A stretch of 64,000 bases of DNA from Caulobacter sp. X (GCF_002742635.1 NZ_PEGF01000002.1:1798001-1862000), one strand, 5' to 3'; counted from the stretch's first letter, positions 48,832-58,830 are shown. The notes: a model not told the origin generated them from the letters alone. Numbers and translations: made by a program.

Positions 48832-49713
48832 ATGACCGCTTCTCCTTTCGCCGACATCCGCCAGCTCGCCGTCTCGCCGCCCGCGCCGGGACCGTCCCCG
48901 ACGCTGGAGCAGGGCGGGCGGCTGGCCGAGATCTCGGCCTGGCTCACCGCATGGAGCGGCAAGAGCCCGCCGGCGGTGAACCGTCCGGTCGTGGCCCTGT
49001 ACGCCGGCGCGCGCCAAGGCGTCGGGCCGCGCGGCTACGCCCGCGATCGCCTGGAAGCCATCGCCTCGGGCGGCGCCACGGTCTCGCGGCTGGCCGGCGT
49101 GCAGGGCGCGGGGCTTGAGGCCTTCGACCTCGCCATCGACCGCCCGTCGCCCGACTCCGTCGAGAAGCCCTCGATGAGCGAGAAGGAGGCCGCCGCCACC
49201 ATGGCTTTCGGCATGGAGGCCCTAGCCAAGCAGCCCGACCTCTTGATCCCCGGCGTGATCGTCGCCGAGCCGGCCCGCACCGCCGCCGCCCTTTGCCTGG
49301 CGCTGTTCGGCGGTGAAGCCTCGGACTGGTCGGATAGTCCCGAACCGGTCGCCGCGGCCGTCGCGCGCGCCAAGGCCGAGGGCATGACGGACGACCCGCT
49401 CGAAATACTGCGCCAGCTGGGCGGCCGCGAGACGGCCGCCGTCGTCGGGGCGATCCTGGCCGCTCGCACCCAGAAGGTGCCTGTCCTGCTGGACGGCTAT
49501 GCCGCCTGCGCCGCCGCCGCCATCGTCCGCGCCATCGAGCCCTCCGCGATCGACCATTGCCTGGCCGCCCATGTCAGCCCGGCCAAGGGCCACGCCAAGC
49601 TGCTCGAAATCCTCGACAAGCGGCCGCTTCTGGCGCTCGATACGTTTGATGAGGAAGGGGTCGGCGGCGCCTCGGCCCTGGCCCTCGTCAAGCTCGCCTG
49701 CGAGGTCCGCTAG
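48832..49713 (+). CDS. cobT: CobT-like nicotinate-nucleotide:dimethylbenzimidazole phosphoribosyltransferase
   Basis: The 293-residue protein shows CobT features: VALYAGARQGVGPRGYARD near residue 60, GVIVAEPARTAAALCLALFG, LEILRQLGGRETAAVVGAIL, KVPVLLDGYAACAAAAIVRA and HVSPAKGHAKLLEILD. It activates the lower-ligand base for cobamide assembly. Shorter than the classic 350-residue enzyme, so identity at family level only. No other cobalamin gene is adjacent. The ATG at 48832 is preferred over a longer frame overlapping DUF1289. Confidence 0.82.
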   Translation: MTASPFADIRQLAVSPPAPGPSPTLEQGGRLAEISAWLTAWSGKSPPAVNRPVVALYAGARQGVGPRGYARDRLEAIASGGATVSRLAGVQGAGLEAFDLAIDRPSPDSVEKPSMSEKEAAATMAFGMEALAKQPDLLIPGVIVAEPARTAAALCLALFGGEASDWSDSPEPVAAAVARAKAEGMTDDPLEILRQLGGRETAAVVGAILAARTQKVPVLLDGYAACAAAAIVRAIEPSAIDHCLAAHVSPAKGHAKLLEILDKRPLLALDTFDEEGVGGASALALVKLACEVR

Positions 49714-49864
49714 CCGCCGAAGCGGCGTCCCAAGTGAACGCGGATCATGTTTGCTTCCGTTGACGCTAACGTCATCTTTCCAAACGGTCGTTCGACCGAT
49801 ATCGTGGCGCTCGAAACGCAATAACGGCCTCCCGTAGAGAGGCCGATTGGAACGGGAGCTGGCC

Positions 49865-51079
49865 ATGAATCTCGACTTCTCGCCCGAGGACCTCGCCTTC
49901 CGCGACGAGGTCCGCGCCTTCATCGCCGAGAACTATCCGGCGGGCCTGCGCGAAAAGCAGGAGGAGGGCGAGGAAATGGCCAAGGAGGACTTCCTGGCCT
50001 GGCATCGCATCCTCGCCAAGAAGGGCTGGGTCGCCCCGGCCTGGCCGACCCAGTACGGCGGTCCGGGCTGGACCTCGGTGCAGCGCTACATCTGGTCGGA
50101 AGAGACCGCCCGCGCCGACTGCGTGCCGATCCTGCCGTTCGGCATCAACATGGTCGGCCCGGTGATCTACACCTTCGGCACGCCCGAGCAGAAAGAGCGC
50201 TTCCTGCCGCCGACCCTGACCGGCGACATCTGGTGGAGCCAGGGCTATTCCGAGCCGGGCGCCGGTTCGGACCTCGCCAGCCTGAAGACCAAGGCCGAAC
50301 GCTTCACCGGCGACGACGGCAAGGAGTACTACCTGGTCAACGGCCAGAAGACCTGGACCACCCTGGCCCAGCACGGCGACTGGATCTTCTGCCTGGTCCG
50401 CACCGACCCCAACGCCAAGATCCAGGAAGGCATTTCGTTCCTGCTGATCGACATGAAGTCGCCGGGCGTGACCGTGCGCCCGATCATCACCCTGGGCGGC
50501 GAGCACGAGGTCAACGAGGTCTGGTTCGAGAACGTCAAGGTGCCGGTCGAGAACCGCATCTACGAGGAGAACAAGGGCTGGACCTGCGCCAAGTTCCTGC
50601 TGGCCCACGAGCGCTCCGGCATCGCCGGCGTCGCCCGCTCCAAGCGCGGCATCGAGCGCATCCGCCAGATCGCCTCGACCGAGCTCTCCGATGACGGCTC
50701 GGCCCTGATCAAGGATCCGATGTTCAAGCGCAAGGTCGCCGAACTGGAGATCGACCTGACGGCGCTGGAATACACCGAACTGCGCACCCTGGCGGGCGAG
50801 GCCGCCGGCAAGGGGCCTGGTCCGGAATCCAGCTTGCTGAAGATCAAGGGCACCGAGATCCAGCAGCGGATCACCGAGCTGGTGCTGGAGGCCGCCGGCC
50901 ACTACGGCGCGCCGTACTTCCGCGGCTTCCCGACCGACGGCGACAACGCCCACCCGATCGGCCCCGACTTCGCCCACCGCGCCGCCCCGACCTATTTCAA
51001 CGTCCGCAAGACGTCGATCTACGGCGGCTCCAACGAGATCCAGCGCAACATCATCGCCAAGATGGTGCTGGGACTCTAG
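49865..51079 (+). CDS. Acyl-CoA dehydrogenase (PimC-like large subunit)
   Basis: The 404-residue flavoenzyme has FSPEDLAFRDEVRAFIAENY, the FAD/substrate region WWSQGYSEPGAGSDLASLKT, and C-terminal RKTSIYGGSNEIQRNIIAKM. It matches the subfamily annotated as pimeloyl-CoA dehydrogenase large subunit, which pairs with a smaller paralogue such as the next gene. The substrate is probably a dicarboxyl- or branched acyl-CoA; not certain. GGGAG precedes the ATG. Confidence 0.88.
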   Translation: MNLDFSPEDLAFRDEVRAFIAENYPAGLREKQEEGEEMAKEDFLAWHRILAKKGWVAPAWPTQYGGPGWTSVQRYIWSEETARADCVPILPFGINMVGPVIYTFGTPEQKERFLPPTLTGDIWWSQGYSEPGAGSDLASLKTKAERFTGDDGKEYYLVNGQKTWTTLAQHGDWIFCLVRTDPNAKIQEGISFLLIDMKSPGVTVRPIITLGGEHEVNEVWFENVKVPVENRIYEENKGWTCAKFLLAHERSGIAGVARSKRGIERIRQIASTELSDDGSALIKDPMFKRKVAELEIDLTALEYTELRTLAGEAAGKGPGPESSLLKIKGTEIQQRITELVLEAAGHYGAPYFRGFPTDGDNAHPIGPDFAHRAAPTYFNVRKTSIYGGSNEIQRNIIAKMVLGL

Positions 51080-51093
51080 CGCACGCGACCATC

Positions 51094-51118
51094 GCCCGGG
51101 CCGTCGAGCGGTCCGGGC
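51094..51118 (+). terminator. GC-rich hairpin between the two dehydrogenase genes
   Basis: A 9-bp stem GCCCGGGCC/GGTCCGGGC with a 7-base loop (one G-U pair) lies 15 bases after the first dehydrogenase stop, followed only by a CTTCGCCTTCT stretch. It may attenuate, not stop, transcription into the second gene. Confidence 0.4.
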
Positions 51119-51184
51119 CTTCGCCTTCTCACGATTTCAACGACCCGAGCTGAAGCCGGGCGACAGAAGAACGGAAACCCAGGG

Positions 51185-52324
51185 ATGGATTTCAACTTCA
51201 CCGAAGAACAGTCGATGCTCCGCGACACGGTCGCGAGCTTCCTGCAGGACAAGTACGACTTCGACACCCGCCGCAAGATCGTCAGCTCGGACAGCGGCTG
51301 GCGCGCCGACTACTGGAAGGCCTTCGCCGAGGAGCTGGGCATCCTGGGCGCGCCGTTCTCGGAAGAGCTGGGCGGCCTGGGCGGCGGCGCCGTCGACAAT
51401 ATGATTGTCATGGAAGAGTTCGGTAAGGCTCTGGTCATCGAGCCCTATCTGGGCACCGTGGTGATCGGCGGCGGCTTCCTGAAGCACTCGGGCTACGCCA
51501 GCGCCGCCTCGGTGATCGAAGGGATCATCGGCGGGACCACCACCATCGCCTTCGCCTATGGCGAGCCTCAGGCCCGCTATACCTGGCGCGACCTGAAGAC
51601 GACGGCCAAGAAGGACGGTTCGGGGTGGGTCCTGAACGGCCACAAGGCCGTGGTGATCGGCGCGCCGTTCGCCACCCACCTGATCGTCACCGCCCGCACC
51701 GGCGGCGCCCAGCGCGACGCCGGCGGCGTTGGCGTGTTCCTGATCGACAAGAGCCTGCCGGGCGTCGTCACCCGCGACTATCCGACCGTCGACGGCAACC
51801 GCGCCTCGGAAGTCTATTTCGAGAACGTCTCGGTTCCGGCCGACGCCCTGATCGCCGAGGACGGCCTGGCCTTGGTCGACAAGGTGATCGACGAGGCCAC
51901 CGCCGCCGTCGGCGCCGAGGCCGTGGGCGTGCTGCGCAAGCTGCACGAGGGCACGCTGGACTACGCCAAGCAGCGCAAGCAGTTCGGCACGGCCATCGCC
52001 AACTTCCAGGTGCTGCAGCACCGGATGGTCGACATGTTCATCGAGGTCGAGCAGTCGGTGTCGATGACCTACATGGCCACCATCAAGCTCGAGGAAGAGG
52101 CCGCCGAGCGCGCCAAGGCCGTGTCGGCCATGAAGGTCCGCATCGGCCGGGCCTGCAAGTTCGTGGGCCAGAACGCCATCCAGATCCACGGCGGCATGGG
52201 CATGACCGACGAACTGGCCATCGGCCACTACTTCAAGCGCGCCACGATGATCGAGGGGCTGTTCGGCTCGGTCGACCACCATCTGAAGCGCTACGAGTCG
52301 CTGTCGTTCGACGCGGCGGCCTGA
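51185..52324 (+). CDS. Acyl-CoA dehydrogenase (PimD-like small subunit)
   Basis: The 379-residue partner starts MDFNFTEEQSMLRDTVASFL, has GILGAPFSEELGGLGGGAVD and ends with IQIHGGMGMTDELAIGHYFK. It matches the pimeloyl-CoA dehydrogenase small-subunit subfamily and is encoded 105 bases after the PimC-like gene, supporting a heteromeric enzyme. CAGG precedes the ATG. A terminator follows. Confidence 0.88.
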   Translation: MDFNFTEEQSMLRDTVASFLQDKYDFDTRRKIVSSDSGWRADYWKAFAEELGILGAPFSEELGGLGGGAVDNMIVMEEFGKALVIEPYLGTVVIGGGFLKHSGYASAASVIEGIIGGTTTIAFAYGEPQARYTWRDLKTTAKKDGSGWVLNGHKAVVIGAPFATHLIVTARTGGAQRDAGGVGVFLIDKSLPGVVTRDYPTVDGNRASEVYFENVSVPADALIAEDGLALVDKVIDEATAAVGAEAVGVLRKLHEGTLDYAKQRKQFGTAIANFQVLQHRMVDMFIEVEQSVSMTYMATIKLEEEAAERAKAVSAMKVRIGRACKFVGQNAIQIHGGMGMTDELAIGHYFKRATMIEGLFGSVDHHLKRYESLSFDAAA

Positions 52325-52367
52325 CGAACGCCGTTCGGCGTACGGATCAATAGGCCAGAATGGAGAG

Positions 52368-52402
52368 GCCGCCTGCGTCACGCCGACGCAGGCGGCTTTT
52401 TT
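52368..52402 (+). terminator. Intrinsic terminator after the acyl-CoA dehydrogenase pair
   Basis: GCCGCCTGCGTC-acgcc-GACGCAGGCGGC followed by six T. Perfect 12-bp stem, 44 bases after the stop codon. Confidence 0.93.
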
Positions 52403-52483
52403 GTTCGGCCGTCGCGCCCGGCGCGCCCAACTCCGCGCCGCCGTCCGTTCAACCCCTTGAAGCACGCGCAAGGAGGCAGGCGG

Positions 52484-52846
52484 ATGACCGGCGAAGAGAT
52501 CCACATGACGGCTGAAGCGGTCGCCCTGGTCGAGGCCAACGCCCGCCTGCTGATCGACCAGGCGCGCGAGGCCAAGCTGTCGGCGGCCCGGTTCGAGGCG
52601 GCGTTGGCCCTGGTGGTCGGCGTGGTCGCCAATGATCCCGACCTGCAGGGAAGCGCCATCCTGCAACGGATAGCGGGTCAGATCCGCCTTTGCGCCGACC
52701 TGCCGGACCTGGCGGCCGAGACGATCGGCTGCGACGAGGAGCGGGTCAGTCCCGCCATCCTGCGCGCGGCCGCCGAGGTTCTGGGCGACGTCGAGGAGGC
52801 CAAGCGCGCTGCCGCGGCCGATGGCGCGCCCGTGACGCTGCACTAG
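52484..52846 (+). CDS. Small hypothetical protein
   Basis: A 120-residue helical, acidic protein (MTGEEIHMTAEAVALVEANA start; AEVLGDVEEAKRAAAADG end) with AAGGAGG seven bases before the ATG. No family recognised; probably cytoplasmic. It is a lone gene between a terminator and a 206-base gap in which I see nothing else. Confidence 0.65.
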   Translation: MTGEEIHMTAEAVALVEANARLLIDQAREAKLSAARFEAALALVVGVVANDPDLQGSAILQRIAGQIRLCADLPDLAAETIGCDEERVSPAILRAAAEVLGDVEEAKRAAAADGAPVTLH

Positions 52847-53052
52847 GGTTTGGGCCGTATGCGGACAAAACCGTTCCCGCCGCGCCCTTGGGTTCATCGG
52901 TCGGCGGAGGTCGCGTTCCGCGCGCTTTGTCGCGTTGCCGGCGTGGGGAAGGCGCGCAAACTGAGCCTCGACGCGCTGACGACTAGGAGGGGACCGCCCC
53001 TGTAAGCCGCGCGCGTCTCCTGGTCCTAAAGGTCAATCTGGGAGACGCCGCC

Positions 53053-53172
53053 ATGACCGTATCGAAGATGAACCACGCCATGTTCTCGTTCGCCTTGATG
53101 GGCGGGATGCTGGTGGGAGGTCGGTCCAATCCGAAGCCCGCCAAGTCGTCCGCCAAGTCGGAACGAAAGTAA
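53053..53172 (+). CDS. Small hypothetical protein (39 aa)
   Basis: A 39-residue frame with GGGAG eight bases upstream: MTVSKMNHAMFSFALMGG, a weakly hydrophobic stretch, then a basic tail (PKPAKSSAKSERK). It ends 39 bases before a bidirectional terminator. Composition and ribosome site suggest a real small gene; function unknown. Confidence 0.45.
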   Translation: MTVSKMNHAMFSFALMGGMLVGGRSNPKPAKSSAKSERK

Positions 53173-53211
53173 GCTTTCCAGTCGCTTCAGGGTCCCACGC
53201 CCTCAAACAAG

Positions 53212-53242
53212 AAGGCCTCCGTCGTTTTCGGCGGAGGCCTTT
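53212..53242. terminator. Intrinsic hairpin between convergent genes
   Basis: AAGGCCTCCG-tcgttttcgg-CGGAGGCCTT, a perfect 10-bp stem with T or A runs beginning on both strands. It lies between the 39-residue gene and the exported protein gene at 53255 and can serve both directions. Confidence 0.8.
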
Positions 53243-53254
53243 GTCGTGTTCGGT

Positions 53255-53581
53255 TTAGCCCTTGGGCTTGGCCGCCGTGTTGCAATCGGCGAGGGCGGCG
53301 TCCTCGAGCGGCTCGCCGCGATAGTTGAAGGCGGTCAGTTCGCCCAGCTGGCCGGCCAGCTTGCGGCAGGCGCGCGCCACGGGCAGGGCCCGGACCTTGG
53401 TCGTGGTGCAGAGTTCGCCCGTGCAGCGCCAGACCGAACCGTCCTGGATGAATTGCGCGGTGGTGGCGGGCGTCTTCAGTTTCAGCCAGGCGCCTTCATT
53501 GTCGGCGGCGAAGGCGGAGCTGGCCGACAGGCCAGCGACAAGAGCGCAGGCCATCAGGCCCGCGTGAACAGCGGTACGCAT
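53255..53581 (-). CDS. CC_3452-like small exported protein
   Basis: The 108-residue protein has a signal peptide (residues 1-25, ending SSAFAAD) and a mature domain with three cysteines: VWRCTGELCTTTKVRALPVA, ACRKLAGQLGELTAFNYRGE and ALADCN. This pattern matches a small secreted family common in Caulobacter (named after CC_3452). Function unknown. Confidence 0.75.
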   Translation of the reverse strand: MRTAVHAGLMACALVAGLSASSAFAADNEGAWLKLKTPATTAQFIQDGSVWRCTGELCTTTKVRALPVARACRKLAGQLGELTAFNYRGEPLEDAALADCNTAAKPKG

Positions 53582-53685
53582 TCCTTTAGTCTCCTATCCC
53601 CGCGCCGGATGGGAGTTCCGGCGCACGAGCACACGCGGTCCATGTTGACCGTAGGCCCATGGGCATAGTGCGTCTTTTTTGGAAA

Positions 53686-54294
53686 CTAAGTCAACCGCCG
53701 AAGCGTGGCCGGCTCGCCGACGCTGTCGATTTCGCCATCCCAGGTCAGCAGGGCGGGGGTGACGTCCTCGGCCCTCTCGACCGCGCGCCAGGCGTTCAGC
53801 AGGCTGGGCGGGGTGAGGCCCAGATCGACGGTGTGTCTGATCAGGGCGAAGAAGGGGTCCCAGAAGCCGCCGGGGTTATGGAACACGATCGGCTTCTGGT
53901 GAAGATCTAAACGGCGCCAAGATAGCAATTCGACGATTTCTTCCAGCGTGCCGATGCCGCCGGGCAACACGACGAAGGCGTCCGAGCGCTCGAACATCAA
54001 CATCTTGCGCTCGTGCATGGTCTCGACGACCACGGTCTCGACGTCGTCGAACGGTTGCTCGCGGCCACGCAGGAAGCTTGGGATGATGCCCAGCACCGCG
54101 CCGCCGGCCGAGTGCGCGCCGCGGGCGGCCGCGCCCATCAGCCCGACGCCGCCGCCGCCATAGACCAGCTTCAGGCCGGCCTTGGCGAAGCTCGCGCCGA
54201 TCGCGTGGGCGTCGGTCAGGTAGCTGGGATCGACGGTGTTGGACGATCCGCAATAGACGCAGACCGAGCCCAGACGGCTAGACTCGTTGGGCAT
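53686..54294 (-). CDS. LOG-family protein (TIGR00730)
   Basis: A 202-residue Rossmann protein with SVCVYCGSSN, LVYGGGGVGLMGAAARGAHS and VVLPGGIGTLEEIVELLSWR (PGGxGTxxE). Family members hydrolyse nucleoside 5'-monophosphates, including cytokinin ribotides, to the base and ribose phosphate. Start at MPNESSRLGS; the seven-codon extension upstream lacks conservation features. Physiological substrate unknown. Confidence 0.88.
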   Translation of the reverse strand: MPNESSRLGSVCVYCGSSNTVDPSYLTDAHAIGASFAKAGLKLVYGGGGVGLMGAAARGAHSAGGAVLGIIPSFLRGREQPFDDVETVVVETMHERKMLMFERSDAFVVLPGGIGTLEEIVELLSWRRLDLHQKPIVFHNPGGFWDPFFALIRHTVDLGLTPPSLLNAWRAVERAEDVTPALLTWDGEIDSVGEPATLRRLT

Positions 54295-54368
54295 CGTCGT
54301 CCACTCCACACACAAGACGAAAGGCGCGCGGGCTCGCGCGCCTTCGAACCGTTCCTATTTGAGGGCGC

Positions 54369-55175
54369 ATGATCAGGATTCGCTTCCAGGCTTGCAAGCC
54401 GCCGATCGTCGCGGGCGCTTTGGCCGCGTTGGCGCTGGCCGCCTGTTCGCCGAGCGCGCCCAAGCCGGCCGACGCGCCCAAGGCCGATGACAGCGCCGAG
54501 GCCGGCTATGTCGGCCCGCCCGTCGTCGAGAGCGTCCAGCGCGCCAACGGCGGCCTGATCCTGTCGGGTCATGGCGCGCCCGAAGCCGACGTGCGGCTGC
54601 GCTCTCCCGCCGGCGAGACCTTGTCTGGGCGGACCGACCGCGAAGGGCGTTGGAGCCTCACCGTTCCCAATATGGAGGGCGTGCGCCTTTTTGGCCTGTC
54701 GACGACTCGCGCCGGCCGCACCGTGCAGGCCGAGGGTTATGTGATGGTGGCGGAGGGCGGCGACGTGGCGCTGTTGCGCGCGGGCGCCGGAGCCAAGCGC
54801 CTGGCCTCCGGGTCGTCTTCGCCGCGCATCCTGACGATCGACGTCGATCGCGAGGGCGGGGCGGTGGTGTCCGGTGTCGCCGCGCCGGACGCCGGCCTGA
54901 ACGTCCGCGTCGATCGCGTCACGCGCGGCGGCGGGCGGACCGACGACGAGGGGCGGTTCTTCATCTCGCTGACCGCCGCCCTGGCGCCGGGCGGCCACGA
55001 CATCCAGGTCGCGGGCGAGGGCGGGGAAACCGCCGTGTCGGTCGTCACCTCGCCGCCGCAACCGCTGGTCACCGGGCCGGTGCGGGCGGAACGTACGCCG
55101 CAGGGCTGGCGGGTCGACTGGATGACGCCGGGCGGCGGCGTCCAGACCACCCTGCTGATCGGCGGTCCGCGATGA
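54369..55175 (+). CDS. Putative lipoprotein with repeated beta-sandwich domains
   Basis: The 268-residue protein has a lipobox LALAAC (Cys26) after a hydrophobic signal, a short Pro/Ala linker and two similar beta domains: SGHGAPEADVRLRSPAGETL with GRTDREGRWSLTVPN, and SGVAAPDAGLNVRVDRVTRG with RTDDEGRFFISLTA. These look like carboxypeptidase-regulatory or Ig-like folds. It is likely anchored in the envelope. It overlaps the ABC transporter gene by four bases, so the two probably work together. Confidence 0.75.
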   Translation: MIRIRFQACKPPIVAGALAALALAACSPSAPKPADAPKADDSAEAGYVGPPVVESVQRANGGLILSGHGAPEADVRLRSPAGETLSGRTDREGRWSLTVPNMEGVRLFGLSTTRAGRTVQAEGYVMVAEGGDVALLRAGAGAKRLASGSSSPRILTIDVDREGGAVVSGVAAPDAGLNVRVDRVTRGGGRTDDEGRFFISLTAALAPGGHDIQVAGEGGETAVSVVTSPPQPLVTGPVRAERTPQGWRVDWMTPGGGVQTTLLIGGPR

Positions 55176-57034
55176 GGGGCATGGGCGGTCCGCCCTCCGC
55201 TGGACGCGAAGCGGTTCCCGGCGCCATCGCCAAGGCCGAGCAGCCCGTGCGGTTCTGGAGCGCGATGGGCGACCTCGTGCGCCTGGTCATGCGCTCCGGC
55301 GCGCCGGGGTTGCGTTGGCGGGTCACGGTCGCTCTGGTCCTGACGCTGGCGGGCAAGGCCCTCGGCGTGCTGGCCCCCCTGATGCTGGGCAAGGCGGTCA
55401 ACCAGCTGTCGGCCGGCCAAAGCGCGGCGGTCGCCGTGACCTGGGCTTTCGCGGGCCTCGCCCTGGGCTGGGCGTTCGTGCGGTTCGTCTCGGCCGCCGC
55501 GCCGCAGGCCCGGGACACGATCTTCACGCCCGTCGCCCAGGCCGCCCAGAACCGGGCAGCGGTCGAGACCTTCGCGCACGCCCTGTCGCTGTCGATCGAC
55601 TTCCACCAGTCCAAGCGGACCGGCTCGCTGTCGCGGGTAATCGATCGCGGCGCGCGGTCGATGGACTTTCTGCTGCGGAGCCTGGCCTTCAACCTGGCGC
55701 CCACGGGCGTCGAACTGATCATGGCCGCCGTCGTGCTGGCCAAGGCCTATGACTGGCGGTTCGCGGCCATCGCCCTCGGCACCGTCGCGGTCTACGGCTA
55801 CCTGACCTTCGCGATCTCCGACTGGCGCATCGGCCATCGCCGCGCCCTGAACGAAGCCGACGCCGAGGCCGCCGGGCGGGCCGTCGACGCTCTGCTGAAC
55901 TACGAGACCGTCAAGTCGTTCGGCGCCGAGGCGCGCGCGGTGGCCGGCTATGGCGGCGCGCTGGATCGCTATGGCGAGGCTCAGATCAAGGCGACCAACT
56001 CGCTGAACCTGCTGAACATGGTGCAGGCGGCGGTGATGAGCGTGGGCCTTGGCGGCATGGCGGTGCTGGCGGGGGCGGAGGCGGCGGCCGGCCGCATCGG
56101 TCCGGGCGACGTGACCGCCGCCATCCTGATCCTGATCAATCTCTACGCCCCGCTGAACATCCTGGGCTTCGCCTATCGCGAGATTCGCCAGTCCCTGATC
56201 GACATGGAATCGATGATGGACCTGCGCCGGCAGACCGCCGACGTGGCCGACGCGCCGGACGCCATCGACCTGCCGCCCAGCGTGGATCGCAGGGGCGGGG
56301 CGGTGGCCTTCGAGAAGGTCTCCTTCCGTCACGGCGCGCGGTCCGAGGGCTTGGCCGACGTCACCCTGGCGATCGCGCCGGGAACGACCGTCGCCATCGT
56401 CGGCCCCTCGGGCGCGGGCAAGACCACCCTGGTGCGGCTGGCCTTGCGGATGATCGATCCGCAGTCGGGCCGGATCACGCTGGACGGTCACGATCTTCGC
56501 GCCCTGACCCAGGCCTCGCTGCGGCGCGCGGTGGCGCTGGTGCCCCAGGACGTGGCGCTGTTCAACGACACCCTAGCCGCCAACATCGCCTTCGCGCGGC
56601 CAGAGGCGACCGAGGCCGAGGTCTGGGCGGCGGCCGAGGCCGCGGAGCTTGGCGAGTTCATCCGCAACCTGCCAGACGGCATGGCCACCAAGGTCGGGGA
56701 GCGGGGCTTGAAGCTCTCGGGCGGCGAGCGTCAGCGCGTCGGCATCGCCCGCGCGCTGCTGGCCAGTCCGCGCGTGCTGATCCTGGACGAGGCGACCAGC
56801 GCGCTCGACAGCCGCACCGAGGCCGCGATCCAGGCGACGCTGCGCAAGGCGCGCGCCGGTCGTACGACGCTGGTCGTGGCCCACCGCCTCTCGACCATCG
56901 CCGACGCCGACGAGATCGTGGTGCTGCGGCGGGGCAAGGTGGTCGAGCGCGGCCGCCACGAGGCTTTGCTGGAGGCCGGCGGCGAATACGCGGCGCTGTG
57001 GCGTCGGCAGACGCGAGAGCGCGAGCCGGTTTAG
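55172..57034 (+). CDS. Atm1/HMT-like ABC transporter (fused permease and ATPase)
   Basis: The 620-residue half-transporter has a six-helix membrane domain (about residues 45-330; [20 protein letters not shown] is a family hallmark) and an ATPase with Walker [13 protein letters not shown], signature [17 protein letters not shown], Walker [14 protein letters not shown] and the [19 protein letters not shown]-loop. It belongs to the Atm1/heavy-metal ABC exporter group, which move glutathione-linked metal or sulphur compounds. Start overlaps the lipoprotein stop; the long frame upstream is a shadow. Confidence 0.9.
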   Translation: MRGMGGPPSAGREAVPGAIAKAEQPVRFWSAMGDLVRLVMRSGAPGLRWRVTVALVLTLAGKALGVLAPLMLGKAVNQLSAGQSAAVAVTWAFAGLALGWAFVRFVSAAAPQARDTIFTPVAQAAQNRAAVETFAHALSLSIDFHQSKRTGSLSRVIDRGARSMDFLLRSLAFNLAPTGVELIMAAVVLAKAYDWRFAAIALGTVAVYGYLTFAISDWRIGHRRALNEADAEAAGRAVDALLNYETVKSFGAEARAVAGYGGALDRYGEAQIKATNSLNLLNMVQAAVMSVGLGGMAVLAGAEAAAGRIGPGDVTAAILILINLYAPLNILGFAYREIRQSLIDMESMMDLRRQTADVADAPDAIDLPPSVDRRGGAVAFEKVSFRHGARSEGLADVTLAIAPGTTVAIVGPSGAGKTTLVRLALRMIDPQSGRITLDGHDLRALTQASLRRAVALVPQDVALFNDTLAANIAFARPEATEAEVWAAAEAAELGEFIRNLPDGMATKVGERGLKLSGGERQRVGIARALLASPRVLILDEATSALDSRTEAAIQATLRKARAGRTTLVVAHRLSTIADADEIVVLRRGKVVERGRHEALLEAGGEYAALWRRQTREREPV

Positions 57035-57092
57035 GGCTTCGCCGCTTCGCCAACGACCACTATATCGACGACGCTTTCGAGAGGAGCTTCCC

Positions 57093-57530
57093 TTGCGCTA
57101 TCTGCACACCATGGTCCGCGTCCGCGATCTGGACGCCTCGCTGCGGTTCTACTGCGAGGGCCTGGGCCTCCAGGAAGTGTCCCGGATGGAGAACGACAAG
57201 GGCCGCTTCACGCTCGTCTTCCTGGCCGCGCCCGAAGACGTCGAGATGGCCAAGGAGCGCAAGGCGCCGCTGGTCGAGCTGACCTACAACTGGGACGACG
57301 AGGAATATCTCGGCGGCCGCAACTTCGGTCACCTGGCCTATCGCGTCGACGACATCTACGAGACCTGCCAGCGCCTGATGGATATGGGCGTGACGATCAA
57401 CCGTCCGCCGCGCGACGGCCACATGGCGTTCGTGCGCTCGCCGGACGGGATCTCCGTCGAGCTGCTGCAGGACGGCAGCCTGCCGCCGGCCGAGCCCTGG
57501 GCTTCGATGCCCAATACCGGCGCCTGGTAG
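57093..57530 (+). CDS. gloA: Lactoylglutathione lyase (glyoxalase I-like, VOC family)
   Basis: A 145-residue VOC protein with [52 protein letters not shown] and [13 protein letters not shown]. The His, Glu, His and Glu metal ligands of glyoxalase I are in place. It would convert the methylglyoxal-glutathione adduct to lactoylglutathione. It lies 58 bases after the ABC exporter gene. Confidence 0.88.
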   Translation: MRYLHTMVRVRDLDASLRFYCEGLGLQEVSRMENDKGRFTLVFLAAPEDVEMAKERKAPLVELTYNWDDEEYLGGRNFGHLAYRVDDIYETCQRLMDMGVTINRPPRDGHMAFVRSPDGISVELLQDGSLPPAEPWASMPNTGAW

Positions 57531-57538
57531 GCGCCGGG

Positions 57539-57961
57539 CTAGACGAGACGCGCGCGGGCCAGGTCTTCCAGCCTCCGGACCGGCGCGTCGGCGATGGCCT
57601 TCCAGATCACTCGCGCCAGCTCCACGCGATAGGCGGTCTTGTAGCCGGTGACGAACGGCGAGCGCGCGCCGCCGGGCGCTTCGGTGTTCAACGCCTCGGC
57701 CAGCGCCTGGCGCACCTTGCGCGCCTGGGCGTCGAACGCGCCGGGGCCGGGCAGGGAGATCAGCCGGTCGACTTCCAGGCCGGCATGCACCGCCGTCGCC
57801 ACCAGCGCGGGAAACGCGGATAGGTCGGAGGGCGCGAAGGCGCACATCCTGAAGCTGGGCTTCGTGGTGTTCGCCCCAATCTTCTCGCCGGTCAGTTGGA
57901 AATCCAGGATCGCGGCGACACGGTTCAGCGTCTCCGGCCAGTGATCGTCAGCATTCGCCAT
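57539..57961 (-). CDS. Hypothetical protein
   Basis: A 140-residue protein of no recognised family (ADDHWPETLNRVAAILDFQL start; RVELARVIWKAIADAPVRRL near the end). It is convergent with gloA, eight bases apart. The 164 bases to the next gene, 57962-58125, hold no further feature. Confidence 0.6.
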   Translation of the reverse strand: MANADDHWPETLNRVAAILDFQLTGEKIGANTTKPSFRMCAFAPSDLSAFPALVATAVHAGLEVDRLISLPGPGAFDAQARKVRQALAEALNTEAPGGARSPFVTGYKTAYRVELARVIWKAIADAPVRRLEDLARARLV

Positions 57962-58125
57962 TTACTTGTAGCCCCCTGGGGGCTCCCGATAGCCGGGTTC
58001 ATTGTGCGAGGAAAGCACTCCCAGCGCGAACTTCACATTTTGGGTAGAGTTCGGCCCTGGAAAAGCGTCGAGCGAGACGCCAAATCCTGGCGGCTCCGAC
58101 CCGGAGCGAACACGAGGTTCACCGC

Positions 58126-58830
58126 ATGTCGGATCTGTCCGCCTTCCCGATCACCCGTCGCTGGCCCGCCCAGCATCCCGACCGGATCCAGCTCTATTCT
58201 CTGCCGACGCCCAACGGCGTGAAGGTCTCGATCATGCTGGAGGAGACGGGGCTGGCCTACGAGCCGCACCTGATCGACATCGGCAAGAACGAAACCTGGG
58301 AGCCCGAATACCTGTCGCTGAATCCGAACGGCAAGATTCCGGCGATCCTGGATCCCAACGGTCCTGACGGGAAGCCGCTGGCCCTGTTCGAATCCGGCGC
58401 GATCCTCGTCTATCTGGCCGACAAGAGCGGCAAGTTCCTGCCGACGGATCCCGCCGCCCGCTACGAAACCCTGCAGTGGGTCTTCTTTCAGATGGCCGCC
58501 ATCGGCCCGATGTTCGGCCAGCTGGGCTTCTTCCATAAGTTCGCGGGCAAGGACTACGAGGACAAGCGTCCGCGCGACCGCTACGCCGCCGAATCAAAGC
58601 GCCTGCTGGGCGTGCTGGAAGGCCGACTCGCCGACCGTTCGTGGATCATGGGCGACGACTACACGATCGCCGATATCGCCACGCTGGGCTGGGTGCGCAA
58701 TTTGGTTGGCTTCTATGGCGCGGGCGATCTGGTCGACTACGCGGCCCTCAAGCACGTGCCGCGCTGGCTGGAGCAGGGTTTGGCGCGTCCGGCCGTGCAG
58801 CGCGGCCTCGACATTCCCAAGCGCGGGTGA
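58126..58830 (+). CDS. Glutathione S-transferase (YfcG/YghU-like)
   Basis: The 234-residue protein has a thioredoxin-like N-terminal domain (IQLYSLPTPNGVKVSIMLEE, YLSLNPNGKIPAILDP, LFESGAILVYLADK) and a helical C-terminal domain with MGDDYTIADIATLGWVRNL. The TPNG motif is that of the Nu/YfcG class, which binds glutathione with disulphide reductase activity. It stands near gloA and the Atm1-like exporter, all glutathione-linked. Confidence 0.88.
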   Translation: MSDLSAFPITRRWPAQHPDRIQLYSLPTPNGVKVSIMLEETGLAYEPHLIDIGKNETWEPEYLSLNPNGKIPAILDPNGPDGKPLALFESGAILVYLADKSGKFLPTDPAARYETLQWVFFQMAAIGPMFGQLGFFHKFAGKDYEDKRPRDRYAAESKRLLGVLEGRLADRSWIMGDDYTIADIATLGWVRNLVGFYGAGDLVDYAALKHVPRWLEQGLARPAVQRGLDIPKRG